DNA of 64,000 nt from Methylobacterium sp. NMS14P (GTDB lineage Bacteria > Pseudomonadota > Alphaproteobacteria > Rhizobiales > Beijerinckiaceae): the NCBI RefSeq assembly GCF_028583545.1, contig NZ_CP087106.1:4398501-4462500 (forward strand). The letters are read 5' to 3'. Positions 28,083-39,538 of the stretch are shown here, in pieces. The number at the start of each line of letters is the position of its first letter. The stretch's first letter is position 1. The notes beneath the pieces were generated by a model. The model was not told the origin of the DNA and made no database searches. It saw only the letters and a list, made by a program, of their open reading frames with translations. Position numbers and translations under genes: made by a program.

Positions 28083-29117
28083 TCAGGCCGGCGCCAGCGC
28101 CGCCGTCTGGTCGAGCATCTCGCGGATCGTGCGGATCATGTCGTGCCGCGCCATGTCGTGCGCCAGATCGATCGCCGCGGCGAAGCCCTGCGCGTTCTCC
28201 GAGCCGTGGCTCTTGATGACGATGCCCTCGAGGCCGAGGAACACCCCGCCGTTGGCCCGGCTCGGGTTCATCTTGTCCTTGAGGGCCTTGAAGGCCTGCC
28301 GCGCGAACAGGGCGCCGATCTTGGCGGCCAGCGTCCGGGTCATGGCGGCGCGGAGGTACGTGCCGATCTGCTTGGCGGTGCCCTCGGCGGTCTTGAGGGC
28401 GATGTTGCCGGTGAACCCCTCGGTCACCACCACGTCGACCGTGCCGCGGCCGAGATCCGTGCCCTCGACGAAGCCGTGATAGGCGAGGCCGGGGCTCTCC
28501 ATCTCGCGCAGGATCCGGGCGGCCTCCTTGACCGCCTCGTTGCCCTTCATCTCCTCGGTGCCGACGTTGAGCAGGCCGACGGTGGGGCGGTCGAGGTCGA
28601 ACACGATGCGCGCCATGGCCGAGCCCATCACGGCCATCTCGACGAGGTGCTCGGCATCCGTGCCGATGGTGGCGCCGACGTCGAGCACGACGCTCTCGCC
28701 GCGCACCGTCGGCCACAGGCAGGCGATGGCGGGCCGCTCGATGCCCGACATGGTCTTCAGGCAGATCTTCGACATCGCCATCAGCGCGCCGGTGTTGCCG
28801 GCCGACACGCAGGCATCGGCCTGCCCGTCGCGGACCGCCTGGATCGCCTGCCACATGGACGACTTGCCCCGGCCCTGGCGCACCGCCTGGCTCGGCTTGT
28901 CGTCCATGGCCACGGCCACGCTGGTGTGGCGGATCTCGACGCAGTCCTTGAGCCGGGGCTCCTTGGCCACGAGCGGCGCGATCACGGCCTCGTCGCCGAA
29001 CATCAGGAAGGTGGTGCCGGGATGGCGCTCCCGGGCCAGGGCCGCGCCGGGCACGACCGTGGTGGGCCCGTGGTCGCCACCCATGGCGTCGAGCGAGATG
29101 CACACGCGTTGGGACAT
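28083..29117 (-). CDS. plsX: Phosphate acyltransferase PlsX
   Basis: 344 residues from ATG 29117. It turns acyl-ACP into acyl-phosphate for phospholipid synthesis. Family blocks are [11 protein letters not shown] near the start, [25 protein letters not shown] and [17 protein letters not shown] much longer upstream frame is a shadow of DUF177. Immediately upstream is the DUF177 gene; rpmF, often between them elsewhere, is absent. Confidence 0.96.
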   Translation of the reverse strand: MSQRVCISLDAMGGDHGPTTVVPGAALARERHPGTTFLMFGDEAVIAPLVAKEPRLKDCVEIRHTSVAVAMDDKPSQAVRQGRGKSSMWQAIQAVRDGQADACVSAGNTGALMAMSKICLKTMSGIERPAIACLWPTVRGESVVLDVGATIGTDAEHLVEMAVMGSAMARIVFDLDRPTVGLLNVGTEEMKGNEAVKEAARILREMESPGLAYHGFVEGTDLGRGTVDVVVTEGFTGNIALKTAEGTAKQIGTYLRAAMTRTLAAKIGALFARQAFKALKDKMNPSRANGGVFLGLEGIVIKSHGSENAQGFAAAIDLAHDMARHDMIRTIREMLDQTAALAPA

Positions 29118-29262
29118 GTCGGTAGCGGGTCGCGGGTCTCGGCGGGAAAGGGGTTCGGACGTCGGCGGGACGAGGCCCGCCGGGCGCGGCGGACCATAGC
29201 GATACCGGCCCGGCGGGCAAATGAAATCGGGCGGCCGGCGGTTCCGGCCGGGCGCGGCGGCC

Positions 29263-29772
29263 TCAGCCGTCGCGGAGCTTGCGCAGCCCGTCGAGGGGTC
29301 CCGCATCGTCGCCCGCCACGACCGGCTCGAAGGCGATGCCGGGCTTGCGCGGGTACGGGTCGAGGCCCAGCGCCAGGAACTCGGCGGTAAGCGCGCCGAA
29401 ATCGACGCGGCCGCCGACAAGGGGGTCGGGGATGTCGGCGTCCTCGGCATCGGTGCCGGCGAGCCTGTCGGTGTCGGTGAACACCACCTCGACCGGCTCG
29501 CGGACCGGCGCCTCGAAGGGTTCGAGGCTGACGGTGCAGACCTGGGTCACCAGGGCCTCCACGGTGCCGGTGACGGTGAGGCGGCTGGTCGCCCCCTCGA
29601 TGGCGAAGCGCCCGACGAGGTCGCGGATCCCCGGGATGCCGAAATCGGCGGCCAGCGCCGCGCACTCGGCCGGGGTCGCCTCCACGGTGACGGCGCCGCG
29701 CCCCTGGGGCAGGCGCTCGACGTTGACCCAGCGCGCGAGCGGGAAGCTGTCCTGGCTGGCATCGCGGCTCAT
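29263..29772 (-). CDS. DUF177/YceD-family protein
   Basis: 169 residues from ATG 29772. DUF177 pattern: acidic, with [23 protein letters not shown] and a late [14 protein letters not shown]. In other bacteria YceD lies before rpmF-plsX and is linked to 23S rRNA or ribosome maturation, but activity is not proven. Its start overlaps the stop of the upstream chaperone gene by ATGA (29769-29772). Confidence 0.88.
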   Translation of the reverse strand: MSRDASQDSFPLARWVNVERLPQGRGAVTVEATPAECAALAADFGIPGIRDLVGRFAIEGATSRLTVTGTVEALVTQVCTVSLEPFEAPVREPVEVVFTDTDRLAGTDAEDADIPDPLVGGRVDFGALTAEFLALGLDPYPRKPGIAFEPVVAGDDAGPLDGLRKLRDG

Positions 29773-30338
29773 GCGCGTCCTCCGTCGTCGGTGCCGGCCG
29801 GTGCCGGCGCGAAGCCGTCGGGCTCCGGGAAGGGCGGCCCGGCCCCGAGCAGCCCGTCGAGATCGGCCCCGGCGAGGGCGGCGTCGGCCGCCCGCACGTA
29901 GGCGGCGAGACCGCGCCCGTCCCCCTCGCCGCCGAGCACGTTGCGGGCGAGGGCGGCCTCCAGGGCCACGCCGTCGCCGGCCTCCAGGGCCGCGTCGTAG
30001 CCCTCGGCCCGGCCGTAGAAGGCGGCGCCGAGCTTCTTCATCCGCTTGGACACGCCCATGTCGCCGACGCCCAGCTCGCGCAGGGAGGCGTCGAGCTGGG
30101 TGAAGACGGAATTCACCAGATCCTGCGCCACCTCGGCGGCCGGCGGCGGCAGCCGGTTCAGCCGGCGCAGGACCAGGATCGCGTGCAGGCACAGGGACTC
30201 GAACCGGCCCTCCACGGTGTCGGGCACCCCGAGATCCGTGTAGAGGCCCGGCCGGCGCGCGGCCTGGCTCAGGGCGACGTGCAGCCCCTCGACGGCGCGG
30301 CGTCGCGCGCCCGCGCGGCGGAACAACCCGGCGATCAT
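29769..30338 (-). CDS. Ubiquinol-cytochrome c chaperone-family protein
   Basis: 189 residues from ATG 30338. The core YTDLGVPDTVEGRFESLCLHAILVL, then DASLRELGVGDMGVSKRMKKLGAAFYGR, is that of the CBP3/UQCC1-like family that helps assemble cytochrome b of the bc1 complex. It is likely soluble or peripheral to the inner membrane. An ATGA overlap couples it to DUF177. The operon thus starts here and runs to merR. Confidence 0.88.
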   Translation of the reverse strand: MIAGLFRRAGARRRAVEGLHVALSQAARRPGLYTDLGVPDTVEGRFESLCLHAILVLRRLNRLPPPAAEVAQDLVNSVFTQLDASLRELGVGDMGVSKRMKKLGAAFYGRAEGYDAALEAGDGVALEAALARNVLGGEGDGRGLAAYVRAADAALAGADLDGLLGAGPPFPEPDGFAPAPAGTDDGGRA

Positions 30339-30493
30339 CGATGCGGAACCCCGGCCCTCTGTGGCCAAGCTTGCCTTGTCAAAGCCATAACCCCGCGGTA
30401 CGGCAACCCACGCCCTGGGCGCAAGCGCCGTCGGAGTTCCGTGCCGGCGACGACGGTCGCGCCCCGTCCGTCAACACGCTCTCTGGGGGCCCG

Positions 30494-30991
30494 ATGCGGC
30501 GCCGTTTCGTCCAGTCCTTCGCGCGCCTCGCCCTGCTCGGCCTCGCGGCAAGCGGCCTGTCCGGCTGCATCGGCGAGGAGCTGCGCCACGGCTACCAGGT
30601 CGATCAGGCGGCGCTCGCCACGATCAAGCCCGGCATGAGCCCCGAGCAGGTGCTGCAGATCCTCGGCACGCCGTCGACCGTGTCCACGGTCGGCAACAAG
30701 TCCTGGTACTACATCTCGCAGAACACCCGCCGGACGATCATGTTCCTGGGCGAGCAGGTCGAGGACCAGAAGGTCACGGCGGTCTACTTCTCGCCCGCCT
30801 TCAAGGTCGAGCGGGTGGCGCTCTACGGCCTGCAGGACGGCCGGATCTTCGACTTCATCGAGCGCACGACGCCGACGAGCGGCGCCGACCGCGCCTTCCT
30901 CAGCCAGCTGTTCCGCGGCCTGACCCGCTACGAGCCGTTCGGCAGCGGCAGCGGCACCAGCGTCGTGCCGGGCGCCAATCGCGGCATGTGA
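30494..30991 (+). CDS. bamE: Outer-membrane assembly lipoprotein BamE
   Basis: 165 residues. The signal peptide ends in a lipobox LSGC near residue 21-24, and the SmpA/OmlA domain follows with IKPGMSPEQVLQILGTPS and the WYYISQN strand. It belongs to the BAM complex that inserts outer-membrane barrels. Its last 64 nt overlap the 3' end of the convergent HAD gene, so the two messages are partly antisense. ATG 30494 has GGGGGC upstream. Confidence 0.92.
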   Translation: MRRRFVQSFARLALLGLAASGLSGCIGEELRHGYQVDQAALATIKPGMSPEQVLQILGTPSTVSTVGNKSWYYISQNTRRTIMFLGEQVEDQKVTAVYFSPAFKVERVALYGLQDGRIFDFIERTTPTSGADRAFLSQLFRGLTRYEPFGSGSGTSVVPGANRGM

Positions 30992-31659
30992 CCGGCCTCG
31001 CCCGCCACGAGGCGGGCGATCGCCCCCGGCTCCGGGAACAGGTGCTCGGGGCCAAGGGACGCGAGGGCCCGCGGGTCGGTGTAGCCCCAGGCCACGGCGC
31101 CGAACGGGCAGCCCAGCGCCCGCGCCGCCTCGAGGTCGCGGATCTCGTCGCCGACGCAGAGGGCCCGGTGCGGCGGAACCCCGGTCCGCGCGAGCAGCGC
31201 CCGCAGCCGGCGCGCCTTGCCGAAGATCGAGGCCCCGCAGGCGTAGGTGCCGATCCGGGCGGCATTGTTCGGCCCGAGCACCCGCCGCACCGTGTCGGCG
31301 CGATTCGACGACAGGATCGCCATCGGCACGCCCGCCTCCGCGATCGCGGCCAGCATCGCCGGGACGCCGGGAAACAGGGCGATCTGCGCCGCGTCGCGGG
31401 CGGCCAGCGCGTGCATGTGGCGGGCGATGAGCGGCAGCTTCCAGCGCGAAATGCCGAGATGGGCGACGATCGCCCGGGCGCCCAGGAGCCGGAGTTCCTC
31501 GACCTCGTGGGCCTCGACCCGGCGGAACCGGTAGCGGTCGGCGACGCCGTTCAGCACCGAGCAGAACCACGCGAAGCTGTCGGCCAGCGTGCCGTCGAAA
31601 TCGAGGACGACGAGACCCGGCCCGGCCGCGGCCGGCATCCGGGCCGGCATCCGGGCCAT
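30928..31659 (-). CDS. HAD-superfamily phosphatase, Gph-like
   Basis: 243 residues. The nucleophile motif VLDFDGTLADS has Asp at 20 and 22, motif II is ILSSN, and motif III/IV appear as GKARRL and CVGDEIRDLEAA. It resembles phosphoglycolate phosphatase; the substrate is open. It starts 1 nt after the stop of the sensor kinase gene and so is very likely co-translated with it. It overlaps bamE by 64 nt at its 3' end. Confidence 0.88.
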   Translation of the reverse strand: MARMPARMPAAAGPGLVVLDFDGTLADSFAWFCSVLNGVADRYRFRRVEAHEVEELRLLGARAIVAHLGISRWKLPLIARHMHALAARDAAQIALFPGVPAMLAAIAEAGVPMAILSSNRADTVRRVLGPNNAARIGTYACGASIFGKARRLRALLARTGVPPHRALCVGDEIRDLEAARALGCPFGAVAWGYTDPRALASLGPEHLFPEPGAIARLVAGEAGHMPRLAPGTTLVPLPLPNGS

Positions 31660-31660
31660 G

Positions 31661-33574
31661 TCAGGTCCGCAGGTTCTCGAGCGGGACGCTGAGCCGCATC
31701 AGGAGACCGCCCGGCGCCCAGTCGTGCTCCAGCTCCCCGTCGAGCTGGCCGGCGACGCTGCGCTCGGCCAGCACCGTGCCGAACCCCTTCCGGGACGGCG
31801 CGCCGGCGACCTGCGGGCCGCCCTCCTCGCGCCAGGTCAGCGTGTAGCGGCCCGCCTCGCGGATCCCGCTCAGCGAGACGGCGCCCTCCCGGGTCGAGAG
31901 ACCGCCGTACTTGACCGCGTTGGTGGCCTGCTCGTGCATGATCAGCGCGAGGGCCGTGGCGGTGCGCTCGCCGATCTCGGCATCGTCCCCGGAGATCACC
32001 ACGCGGGCCCGCCCGTTCTCCTCGTAGGCGGCCATGATCAGGCGCATCAGCCCCAGCACCGTCTGACCGGCGACCGGCGGGGCGCTGTCGGGCGAGTGCG
32101 GGCGGACGTACTCGTGGGCCCGGGCCAGGGCGCCGAGCCGCTCGCGGAACGCGGCCACGAAGGGCTTGGCCGCGGGGTCGGTCCGGGCGGTCAGGGCGGC
32201 GAGGCCGCCGACCACCGCGAAGATGTTCTTGATGCGGTGGGACAGCTCGCGGATCAGCAGATCGCGGGCCTCCTCGGCGCGCTTGGCCTCGCGCAGGTCG
32301 CGGGTGACCGTGGCGTAGCCGAGCTCGGCCCCGGTCGGGTCGCGCACGGGGAAGATGTTGTAGAGCACCGCCAGGGGCTCGCCGGTGACGAAGTGGCGGA
32401 AGGCGAGTTCACCCTCCCAGAACCCGTCGCGGCGCACCGCCGGCATCACGGTCTCGGCCAGGATCCGGCGGCTCTCGTCGGTGAAGAAGTCGGGAATCGT
32501 GCGCGCGCGGGCGGCCGCGAGATCGGGCAGTCCGACCAGGGCCATGGCCGCCTCGTTGAGATGGGTGATCGCGCCCTCGAGGGTGCTGAGCCCGATGAAG
32601 TCCTTGGAGGTCTCGACGATCGCCGCGAGCTTGCGGGCCTCGGCCTCGGCGCGCTTCAGGTCGTCGATGTCGGTGCAGGTCCCGAACCAGCGCTCGATCC
32701 GGCCCTCGGCGTCCCGGATCGGCATGGCCCGACCGAGGGTCCAGCGATAGTCGCCGCTGTGGTGGCGCAGGCGATACTCGATCTCGTAGGGCTCGCCGGT
32801 CGCGAGGCAGTGGCGCCAGCGCGCCCAGGCCCTGTCCTGGTCCTCGGCATGGAACACCCCGTTCCAGGCCTCGCCGTCGGTGGAGCCGTACGGGACGCCG
32901 GTGAACTCGTACCAGCGGTCGTTGTAATAGTCGTGGAACCCGTCCGGCCGGGTGGTCCAGACCATCTGGGGCATCGCCGAGGTCATCACCCGGAAGCGGC
33001 GCTCGCTCGCGGCGATCTCCGCCTCGCGGGCGGCGACCTGCGCCAGCGTCCGGCGGTGCTCCAGCAGGCTGGAGATCTGGCGCGCCAGCGCCAGCAGGGT
33101 CGCGGTCTGCTCCGAGTCGAGCCCTTCCGGCCGCGGGACGCGGTCCAGCACGCACAGCGCGCCGAGCGGGATGCCGTGGCTGCCCCGGATCACCGCGCCC
33201 GCGTAGAAGCGGAAGGCCGGCGCCCCGGTCACCAGGGGATTCTCCGTGGTCCGCGCGTCGGCGGTCAGGTCCGGGATGATGAGGAGGTCGCCGGCCTCGA
33301 TCGTATGGGCGCAGACCGAGCAGGTGATCGGCAGCTCGCGCTTGCCGAGGCCCACCTCCGACTTGAACCATTGCCGCTCGGCATCCACCAGGCTGACCAG
33401 CGCGACCGGGGCCCGGCAGACGTAGGCGGCGACCCGCACGAGGTCGTCGTAGAGCGGCTCCGGTTCGGAATCGAGGATCGCGAGGTCGCGCAGTTCGGCG
33501 ATCCGGGCCGCGGCGCTCCAGCGCCCGTCGGTCGGTCCGGCTTCCGCGAGCGCGTGAGGTGCAGGCACATCCAT
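31661..33574 (-). CDS. GAF-PAS-PAS sensor kinase, HWE family
   Basis: 637 residues from ATG 33574, no membrane segment. A GAF domain (about residues 30-180) is followed by two PAS domains (about 190-315 and 320-440) and a kinase core. The H-box ELSHRIKNIFAVV carries the phospho-acceptor; the N-box is MHEQATNAVKYGG, and LTWREEGGPQV is the WxE region that defines HWE kinases. These usually feed the general stress response or light/redox signalling in alphaproteobacteria. The GAF/PAS ligand is unknown and no response regulator is adjacent. Confidence 0.9.
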   Translation of the reverse strand: MDVPAPHALAEAGPTDGRWSAAARIAELRDLAILDSEPEPLYDDLVRVAAYVCRAPVALVSLVDAERQWFKSEVGLGKRELPITCSVCAHTIEAGDLLIIPDLTADARTTENPLVTGAPAFRFYAGAVIRGSHGIPLGALCVLDRVPRPEGLDSEQTATLLALARQISSLLEHRRTLAQVAAREAEIAASERRFRVMTSAMPQMVWTTRPDGFHDYYNDRWYEFTGVPYGSTDGEAWNGVFHAEDQDRAWARWRHCLATGEPYEIEYRLRHHSGDYRWTLGRAMPIRDAEGRIERWFGTCTDIDDLKRAEAEARKLAAIVETSKDFIGLSTLEGAITHLNEAAMALVGLPDLAAARARTIPDFFTDESRRILAETVMPAVRRDGFWEGELAFRHFVTGEPLAVLYNIFPVRDPTGAELGYATVTRDLREAKRAEEARDLLIRELSHRIKNIFAVVGGLAALTARTDPAAKPFVAAFRERLGALARAHEYVRPHSPDSAPPVAGQTVLGLMRLIMAAYEENGRARVVISGDDAEIGERTATALALIMHEQATNAVKYGGLSTREGAVSLSGIREAGRYTLTWREEGGPQVAGAPSRKGFGTVLAERSVAGQLDGELEHDWAPGGLLMRLSVPLENLRT

Positions 33575-33676
33575 GGTCCTGCCGTCACATAGGTGCGCGA
33601 CGGTCCGCTGCCAAGGAACCGCCGCGCTTTCCTGCCGCACCCGTTCGGGGCGCGGCAGACGTCCCGACATGGCGCG

Positions 33677-34768
33677 TCAGGCGGCGCGGGACTCCGTGCG
33701 GGTCGGATAGTCGACGTAGCCCTCGGGGCCCTGGCTGTACCACGTCGCGGCGTCGTCCTTGTCGAGCGGCGCGCCCTTGGCGATGCGCTCGACAAGGTCC
33801 GGGTTGGCGATGAAGGTCCGGCCGAACGCGATGGCGTCCGCCTCGCCGGCATCCAGGACCTTCTGGCCGCTGATCCCGTCGTAATCGGCGTTCAGGATCA
33901 TCGGGTTGCGGAACACGCGCCGCATCGCCGGGGCGATCGGCGGGTGGTCGGCCTTGCCGAACGTGCCGTTCGGTCCCGGCTCGCGCATCTCCAGGAAAGC
34001 GATCCCGGCATCGGCGAGCGCCTGGGCGGCGGCTACGAACAGCGGCTCCGGATTCGAGTCGTTGCAGCCCTGGATCGCGCCGTTCGGCGAGAGGCGCACG
34101 CCCGTGCGCTCCGGCCCGGCGACCTTTGCCACCGCCTCGGTCACCTCGCGCAGGAGCCGCACGCGGTTCTCGATGGAGCCGCCGTACTGGTCGGTGCGGT
34201 GATTGGTGCCGTCGCGGAGGAACTCGTCGATCAGGTAGCCGTTCGCGGCGTGGATCTGCACCCCGTCGAAGCCGGCCGCCAGGGCGTTGGCGGTGGCCCG
34301 CTCGTAATCGGCGAGCAGGCGCGGGATCTCGGACACCTCCAGAGCGCGGGCCTCGCTGTAGGGCTTCTTGCCGGAATAGGTGTGGGCCTGGTCGGGGGCC
34401 GTCGTGGGCGAGGACGAGACCGGCTTGGCGCCGCCGAGGAAGTCCGAATGGACCATCCGGCCCATGTGCCAGATCTGGCAGACGATCTTGCCACCCTTGT
34501 CGTGAACGGCCTTCACGATCGGCCGCCACGCGTCGACCTGGGCGTCGGACCAGATGCCCGGCGCGTAGGGCCAGCCGAGACCCTCCTGGCTGATGCCGGT
34601 GGCCTCGGTGAGGATCAGGCCGGCGCCGGCGCGCTGGGCGTAGTACTCGGCCATGATCGGTGTCGGAACGTGCTCGCGGGTGCCGCGGCCGCGGGTCAGC
34701 GGCGCCATGAAGATGCGGTTCTTCGCCTCGATGGCGCCGATGCGGATCGGGTCGAGCAGGGACGGCAT
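33677..34768 (-). CDS. Old-yellow-enzyme family ene-reductase
   Basis: 363 residues. FMN-binding OYE barrel, starting MPSLLDPIRIGAIEAKNRIF, with GVQIHAANGYLIDEF and the conserved HxxN (HAAN) pair that holds the substrate oxygen, and late FGRTFIANPDLVERI. It reduces activated alkenes with NAD(P)H and detoxifies electrophiles; NemA-like. It stands between the kinase gene and hppA, same strand but with 102-nt and 193-nt gaps, so it may be transcribed alone. Confidence 0.93.
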   Translation of the reverse strand: MPSLLDPIRIGAIEAKNRIFMAPLTRGRGTREHVPTPIMAEYYAQRAGAGLILTEATGISQEGLGWPYAPGIWSDAQVDAWRPIVKAVHDKGGKIVCQIWHMGRMVHSDFLGGAKPVSSSPTTAPDQAHTYSGKKPYSEARALEVSEIPRLLADYERATANALAAGFDGVQIHAANGYLIDEFLRDGTNHRTDQYGGSIENRVRLLREVTEAVAKVAGPERTGVRLSPNGAIQGCNDSNPEPLFVAAAQALADAGIAFLEMREPGPNGTFGKADHPPIAPAMRRVFRNPMILNADYDGISGQKVLDAGEADAIAFGRTFIANPDLVERIAKGAPLDKDDAATWYSQGPEGYVDYPTRTESRAA

Positions 34769-34907
34769 GGGTTACCTCGTGCTGGTGCGGCGGGGGCCGC
34801 GTCCGGGTTTAATCCGGCGCCGAGGTGGCGCTGCGGCGCCGCGATGCCAAGGTGCTGCGCCGCGGAGCTGACCGTCGCGTGCGGGGGCGCACACGGCGAA
34901 ACGGAGA

Positions 34908-34934
34908 GGGCCGGGCTCGCGGAGAGCCCGGCCC
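34908..34934. terminator. Terminator hairpin after hppA
   Basis: GGGCCGGGCTC (34908-34918) pairs perfectly with 34924-34934, loop 5 nt. On the minus strand it lies 28 nt beyond the hppA stop and is followed by a weakly T-rich TCTCCGTTTC. Confidence 0.6.
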
Positions 34935-34961
34935 CGTCGGCCGATCCGGACCTCGCAGAAC

Positions 34962-37106
<2,145 letters not shown>

Positions 37107-37627
37107 TCGACCGTCCTTGTTATTATCGTGCCTGGCGTGGGCTTGTGATTGTCGAGCTTGGCCGCCGGACGACGGCCATGGGACGCGGTGCTCGGATTCG
37201 GGGCTTTCCTTCCCAGAACAATGCCTTGATTGCCAAACTTCGCCGGTGAGCGCAAACGCCGCGTGGGCGAACCGGACGGGGATCGAGCGTCATGGCACAG
37301 TGCGAATAGGCCTCACGGACCCGCAAAACTGCATTATGTTGCAGATCCTGTTTCTCCTCGGCCGATGACGGCCTGTTTCCACAGGCGCTGGGAGACGGTT
37401 CAGAGCCGTTTGTGTTCGGGTCGGGACGGAGGCGATCGCCGAGCCCGTGCCGAACGCGGCACGGGTCCTCTCTCCTGTGCGGGAAACGGAGCTTGGCGCG
37501 GTCGTCTCGACCGGGGAGGCCCGTCTCTCAAACCGGACAGCCTGGTCCGGCACGGCGCCCGCGGTTGTTAACCTCGCCTTAACCAACCAATATTCTATTT
37601 TTGGTTGTATTCTCACGGGGGCTCGCC
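37107..37627. other. Gap without a gene, divergent promoters
   Basis: 521 nt separate hppA (minus) from the small gene at 37628 (plus). Several overlapping frames exist but none shows a start with a ribosome-binding site or protein-like sequence. The notable element is the CtrA-like box plus dyad at 37568-37607. Confidence 0.5.
37568..37607 (+). promoter_or_regulatory. CtrA-like box plus dyad before the gene at 37628
   Basis: TTAA (37568-37571), seven bases, TTAAC (37579-37583) matches the alphaproteobacterial CtrA consensus TTAA-N7-TTAAC exactly. Immediately downstream CAACCAA (37584-37590) and TTGGTTG (37601-37607) form a dyad 10 nt apart. The start codon is 45 nt beyond the second half-site. 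Consensus match is seen; binding is inferred. Confidence 0.5.
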
Positions 37628-37999
37628 ATGAGCAGCGACCAGGCCGCCAAGCTGGCGGCGACGATCGAGGTGTTGAGCGGCGCGGTCGGGTTCCTGATCG
37701 CCGAGCGGGTCGCGGCGCAGCCGATCACGATCCAGGACGACCTGCTGTCCGTGCTGCAGCGCGCCCTGTCCCGGGCGCCCGGCGCGGGCGGGGACCCGGT
37801 CGGCCGCTGGATTCCGGTGGTCGCCGCCGAGATGATCGGGGAGGTCCGGCGCCAGATCGGCCACCCGGTCGGGGACGCCGCCGACCCGATGACCGCGGGA
37901 CCGGACGCGATCTGGGCGTCAGAAGTGGCTGAAGGCCCCGGCCGCGAACACGCGCTCGGCGCCATCGCGCATTTCGAAGCGCGGCGGGCCGTCGCCTGA
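37628..37999 (+). CDS. Small protein with CtrA-like box upstream
   Basis: 123 residues from ATG 37628. It is helical, starting MSSDQAAKLAATIEVLSGAV with a hydrophobic stretch GAVGFLIAERV. No known domain is recognised. Its last 81 nt overlap the 3' end of the convergent thiL gene; the overlapped residues (EHALGAIAHFEARR) look less family-like. The CtrA-like box suggests cell-cycle or motility-linked expression. The start follows CACGGGGG; the longer frame from 37601 crosses the dyad and was rejected. Confidence 0.55.
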   Translation: MSSDQAAKLAATIEVLSGAVGFLIAERVAAQPITIQDDLLSVLQRALSRAPGAGGDPVGRWIPVVAAEMIGEVRRQIGHPVGDAADPMTAGPDAIWASEVAEGPGREHALGAIAHFEARRAVA

Positions 38000-38914
38000 G
38001 GTGACGGTGCCGATGGCGGCGATCGCGATCCCGGCCGCCGCGGCCTCGGCCCCGAGATCCGCCAGGCGCTCCGGCGCCACGGTGCAGAGGATCTCGTAAT
38101 CGTCGCCGCCGGTCAGGACCGCCTCGATCAGGGCGGGCTCCGCCGCGCAGGCGCGCCGGGCGGCCTCCGAGAGCGGCACGTCGGCTATCGCCACCCGGGC
38201 GGTGCGGCCCGCGCCCAGCATCTTGGCGAGATCGCCCGCGAGGCCGTCGGACACGTCCATGGACGCCGAGGCGTGGCGGCGGACCGCTGCCGCGGCGGCG
38301 AGCCGCGGGCGCGGGTGCAGGTAGCGGTCGGCGAGTTCGGCCCGCAGCGCCGGGTCGAGGCCGGCCGCCCAGAGGGCACCGGGCGCCAGGCGCATCCGCA
38401 GGCCGAGGGCGGCGTCGCCGACCGTGCCGGTGACGCAGATCCGGTCGCCGACCCGCGCGGTGGTGCGCCGCACGATGGCGCCGGTCGGCACCTCGCCGAA
38501 CAGGCTCACCGAGATCAGCGCCGGCCCGCCGGAGCGCACCGTGTCGCCGCCGAGGAGCGGGCAGCCGGCCTCCGCGGCCGCCGCGCCGAGCCCCTGCGCG
38601 AAGCCCGCGAGCCAGGCCTCCGTCCAGTCGTCGGGGAGCGCCAGGGTCAGCAGGAAGCCGCGCGGGACCGCGCCCTTGGCGGCGATGTCGGAGAGGTTCA
38701 CGCCGAGGGCCTTGCGGGCGATCGAGGCCGGCGGATCCTCGGCGAAGTAGTGGATCCCCGCCACCACGGCGTCGGCGGTGAGGACGAGGTCGTGGCCCGG
38801 CGCGGGCGTCAGCGTGGCGGCGTCGTCCCGGAGCCCGTCGGCGCCCGGCCCCGCGAGCGGGGCGAAGTAGCGGGCGATCAGCCCCTCCTCGGAGGCGCGG
38901 GCCGGCCCGGCCAA
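37919..38914 (-). CDS. thiL: Thiamine-monophosphate kinase
   Basis: 331 residues from a TTG start at 38914, 3 nt beyond the nusB stop, with GAAGG upstream within nusB. ThiL makes thiamine diphosphate, the cofactor of Dxs in this window. Conserved strings: LRDDAATL, GVNLSDIAAKGAVPRG, GGDTVRSGG and SMDVSDGLAGDLAKM near the ATP/Mg site. It overlaps the 37628 gene by 81 nt at its 3' end. Last gene of ribH-nusB-thiL. Confidence 0.93.
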   Translation of the reverse strand: MAGPARASEEGLIARYFAPLAGPGADGLRDDAATLTPAPGHDLVLTADAVVAGIHYFAEDPPASIARKALGVNLSDIAAKGAVPRGFLLTLALPDDWTEAWLAGFAQGLGAAAAEAGCPLLGGDTVRSGGPALISVSLFGEVPTGAIVRRTTARVGDRICVTGTVGDAALGLRMRLAPGALWAAGLDPALRAELADRYLHPRPRLAAAAAVRRHASASMDVSDGLAGDLAKMLGAGRTARVAIADVPLSEAARRACAAEPALIEAVLTGGDDYEILCTVAPERLADLGAEAAAAGIAIAAIGTVTSGDGPPRFEMRDGAERVFAAGAFSHF

Positions 38915-38917
38915 GGC

Positions 38918-39538
38918 TCAGGCCTTCCCGGCCGACGGTTTCGCAGCCGCAGGTTTGCCGGGGAGCGGCTTGGACGAGCCCGGCTTGCCGGAGGCCTTCG
39001 GGGCCCCGACCTCGCCCGGCCGGACCTCGCGGGCGACCCGATCGAGGACGGCGTTGACGAGGCCCGGCTCGTCGGCCGTGTAGAAGCTGTGGGCGACGTC
39101 AACGTATTCCGAGATCGCCGCGGCCGCCGGCACGTCGCGGCGGAACATCAGTTCGTAGGCGCCCGCCCGCAGGATCGCCCGGAGCACGATCTCGATGCGC
39201 CGCAGCGGCCAGCCCTGGGTGAGGGCCTGGTCGAGCTTCGGGTCGATGGCCCGCTGCTCCTCGACCGTGCCGCGCAGCAGGTCGCGGAAGAAGGCGGTCT
39301 CGGCCGGGGGATGGGCGATCCCGTCGACCTCCTGGCCGATCCAGAAGGCCTCGAACTCGGCAAGGGCGTCGAGCACGCCCTTGCCGGAGACGTCCATCTC
39401 GTAGAGCGCCTGCACCACCGCGAGGCGGGCGCCGCTGCGCAGGCTGATCTTGGCGGGGGCGCCGGCCGGCTCCGCGCCGGTCTCCGCGCTGGTCTCCGGC
39501 TGGGTGTCGGGGGTCCCGGTCATGGGGGTATCCGTCAT
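38918..39538 (-). CDS. nusB: Transcription antitermination factor NusB
   Basis: 206 residues. The NusB fold is seen in [19 protein letters not shown] and [17 protein letters not shown], then [24 protein letters not shown]. It binds boxA RNA with NusE. A 25-residue N-terminal and a 30-residue basic Lys/Pro-rich C-terminal tail lengthen it beyond the usual 140-160 residues. Its ATG overlaps the ribH stop as ATGA (39535-39538). Confidence 0.95.
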   Translation of the reverse strand: MTDTPMTGTPDTQPETSAETGAEPAGAPAKISLRSGARLAVVQALYEMDVSGKGVLDALAEFEAFWIGQEVDGIAHPPAETAFFRDLLRGTVEEQRAIDPKLDQALTQGWPLRRIEIVLRAILRAGAYELMFRRDVPAAAAISEYVDVAHSFYTADEPGLVNAVLDRVAREVRPGEVGAPKASGKPGSSKPLPGKPAAAKPSAGKA

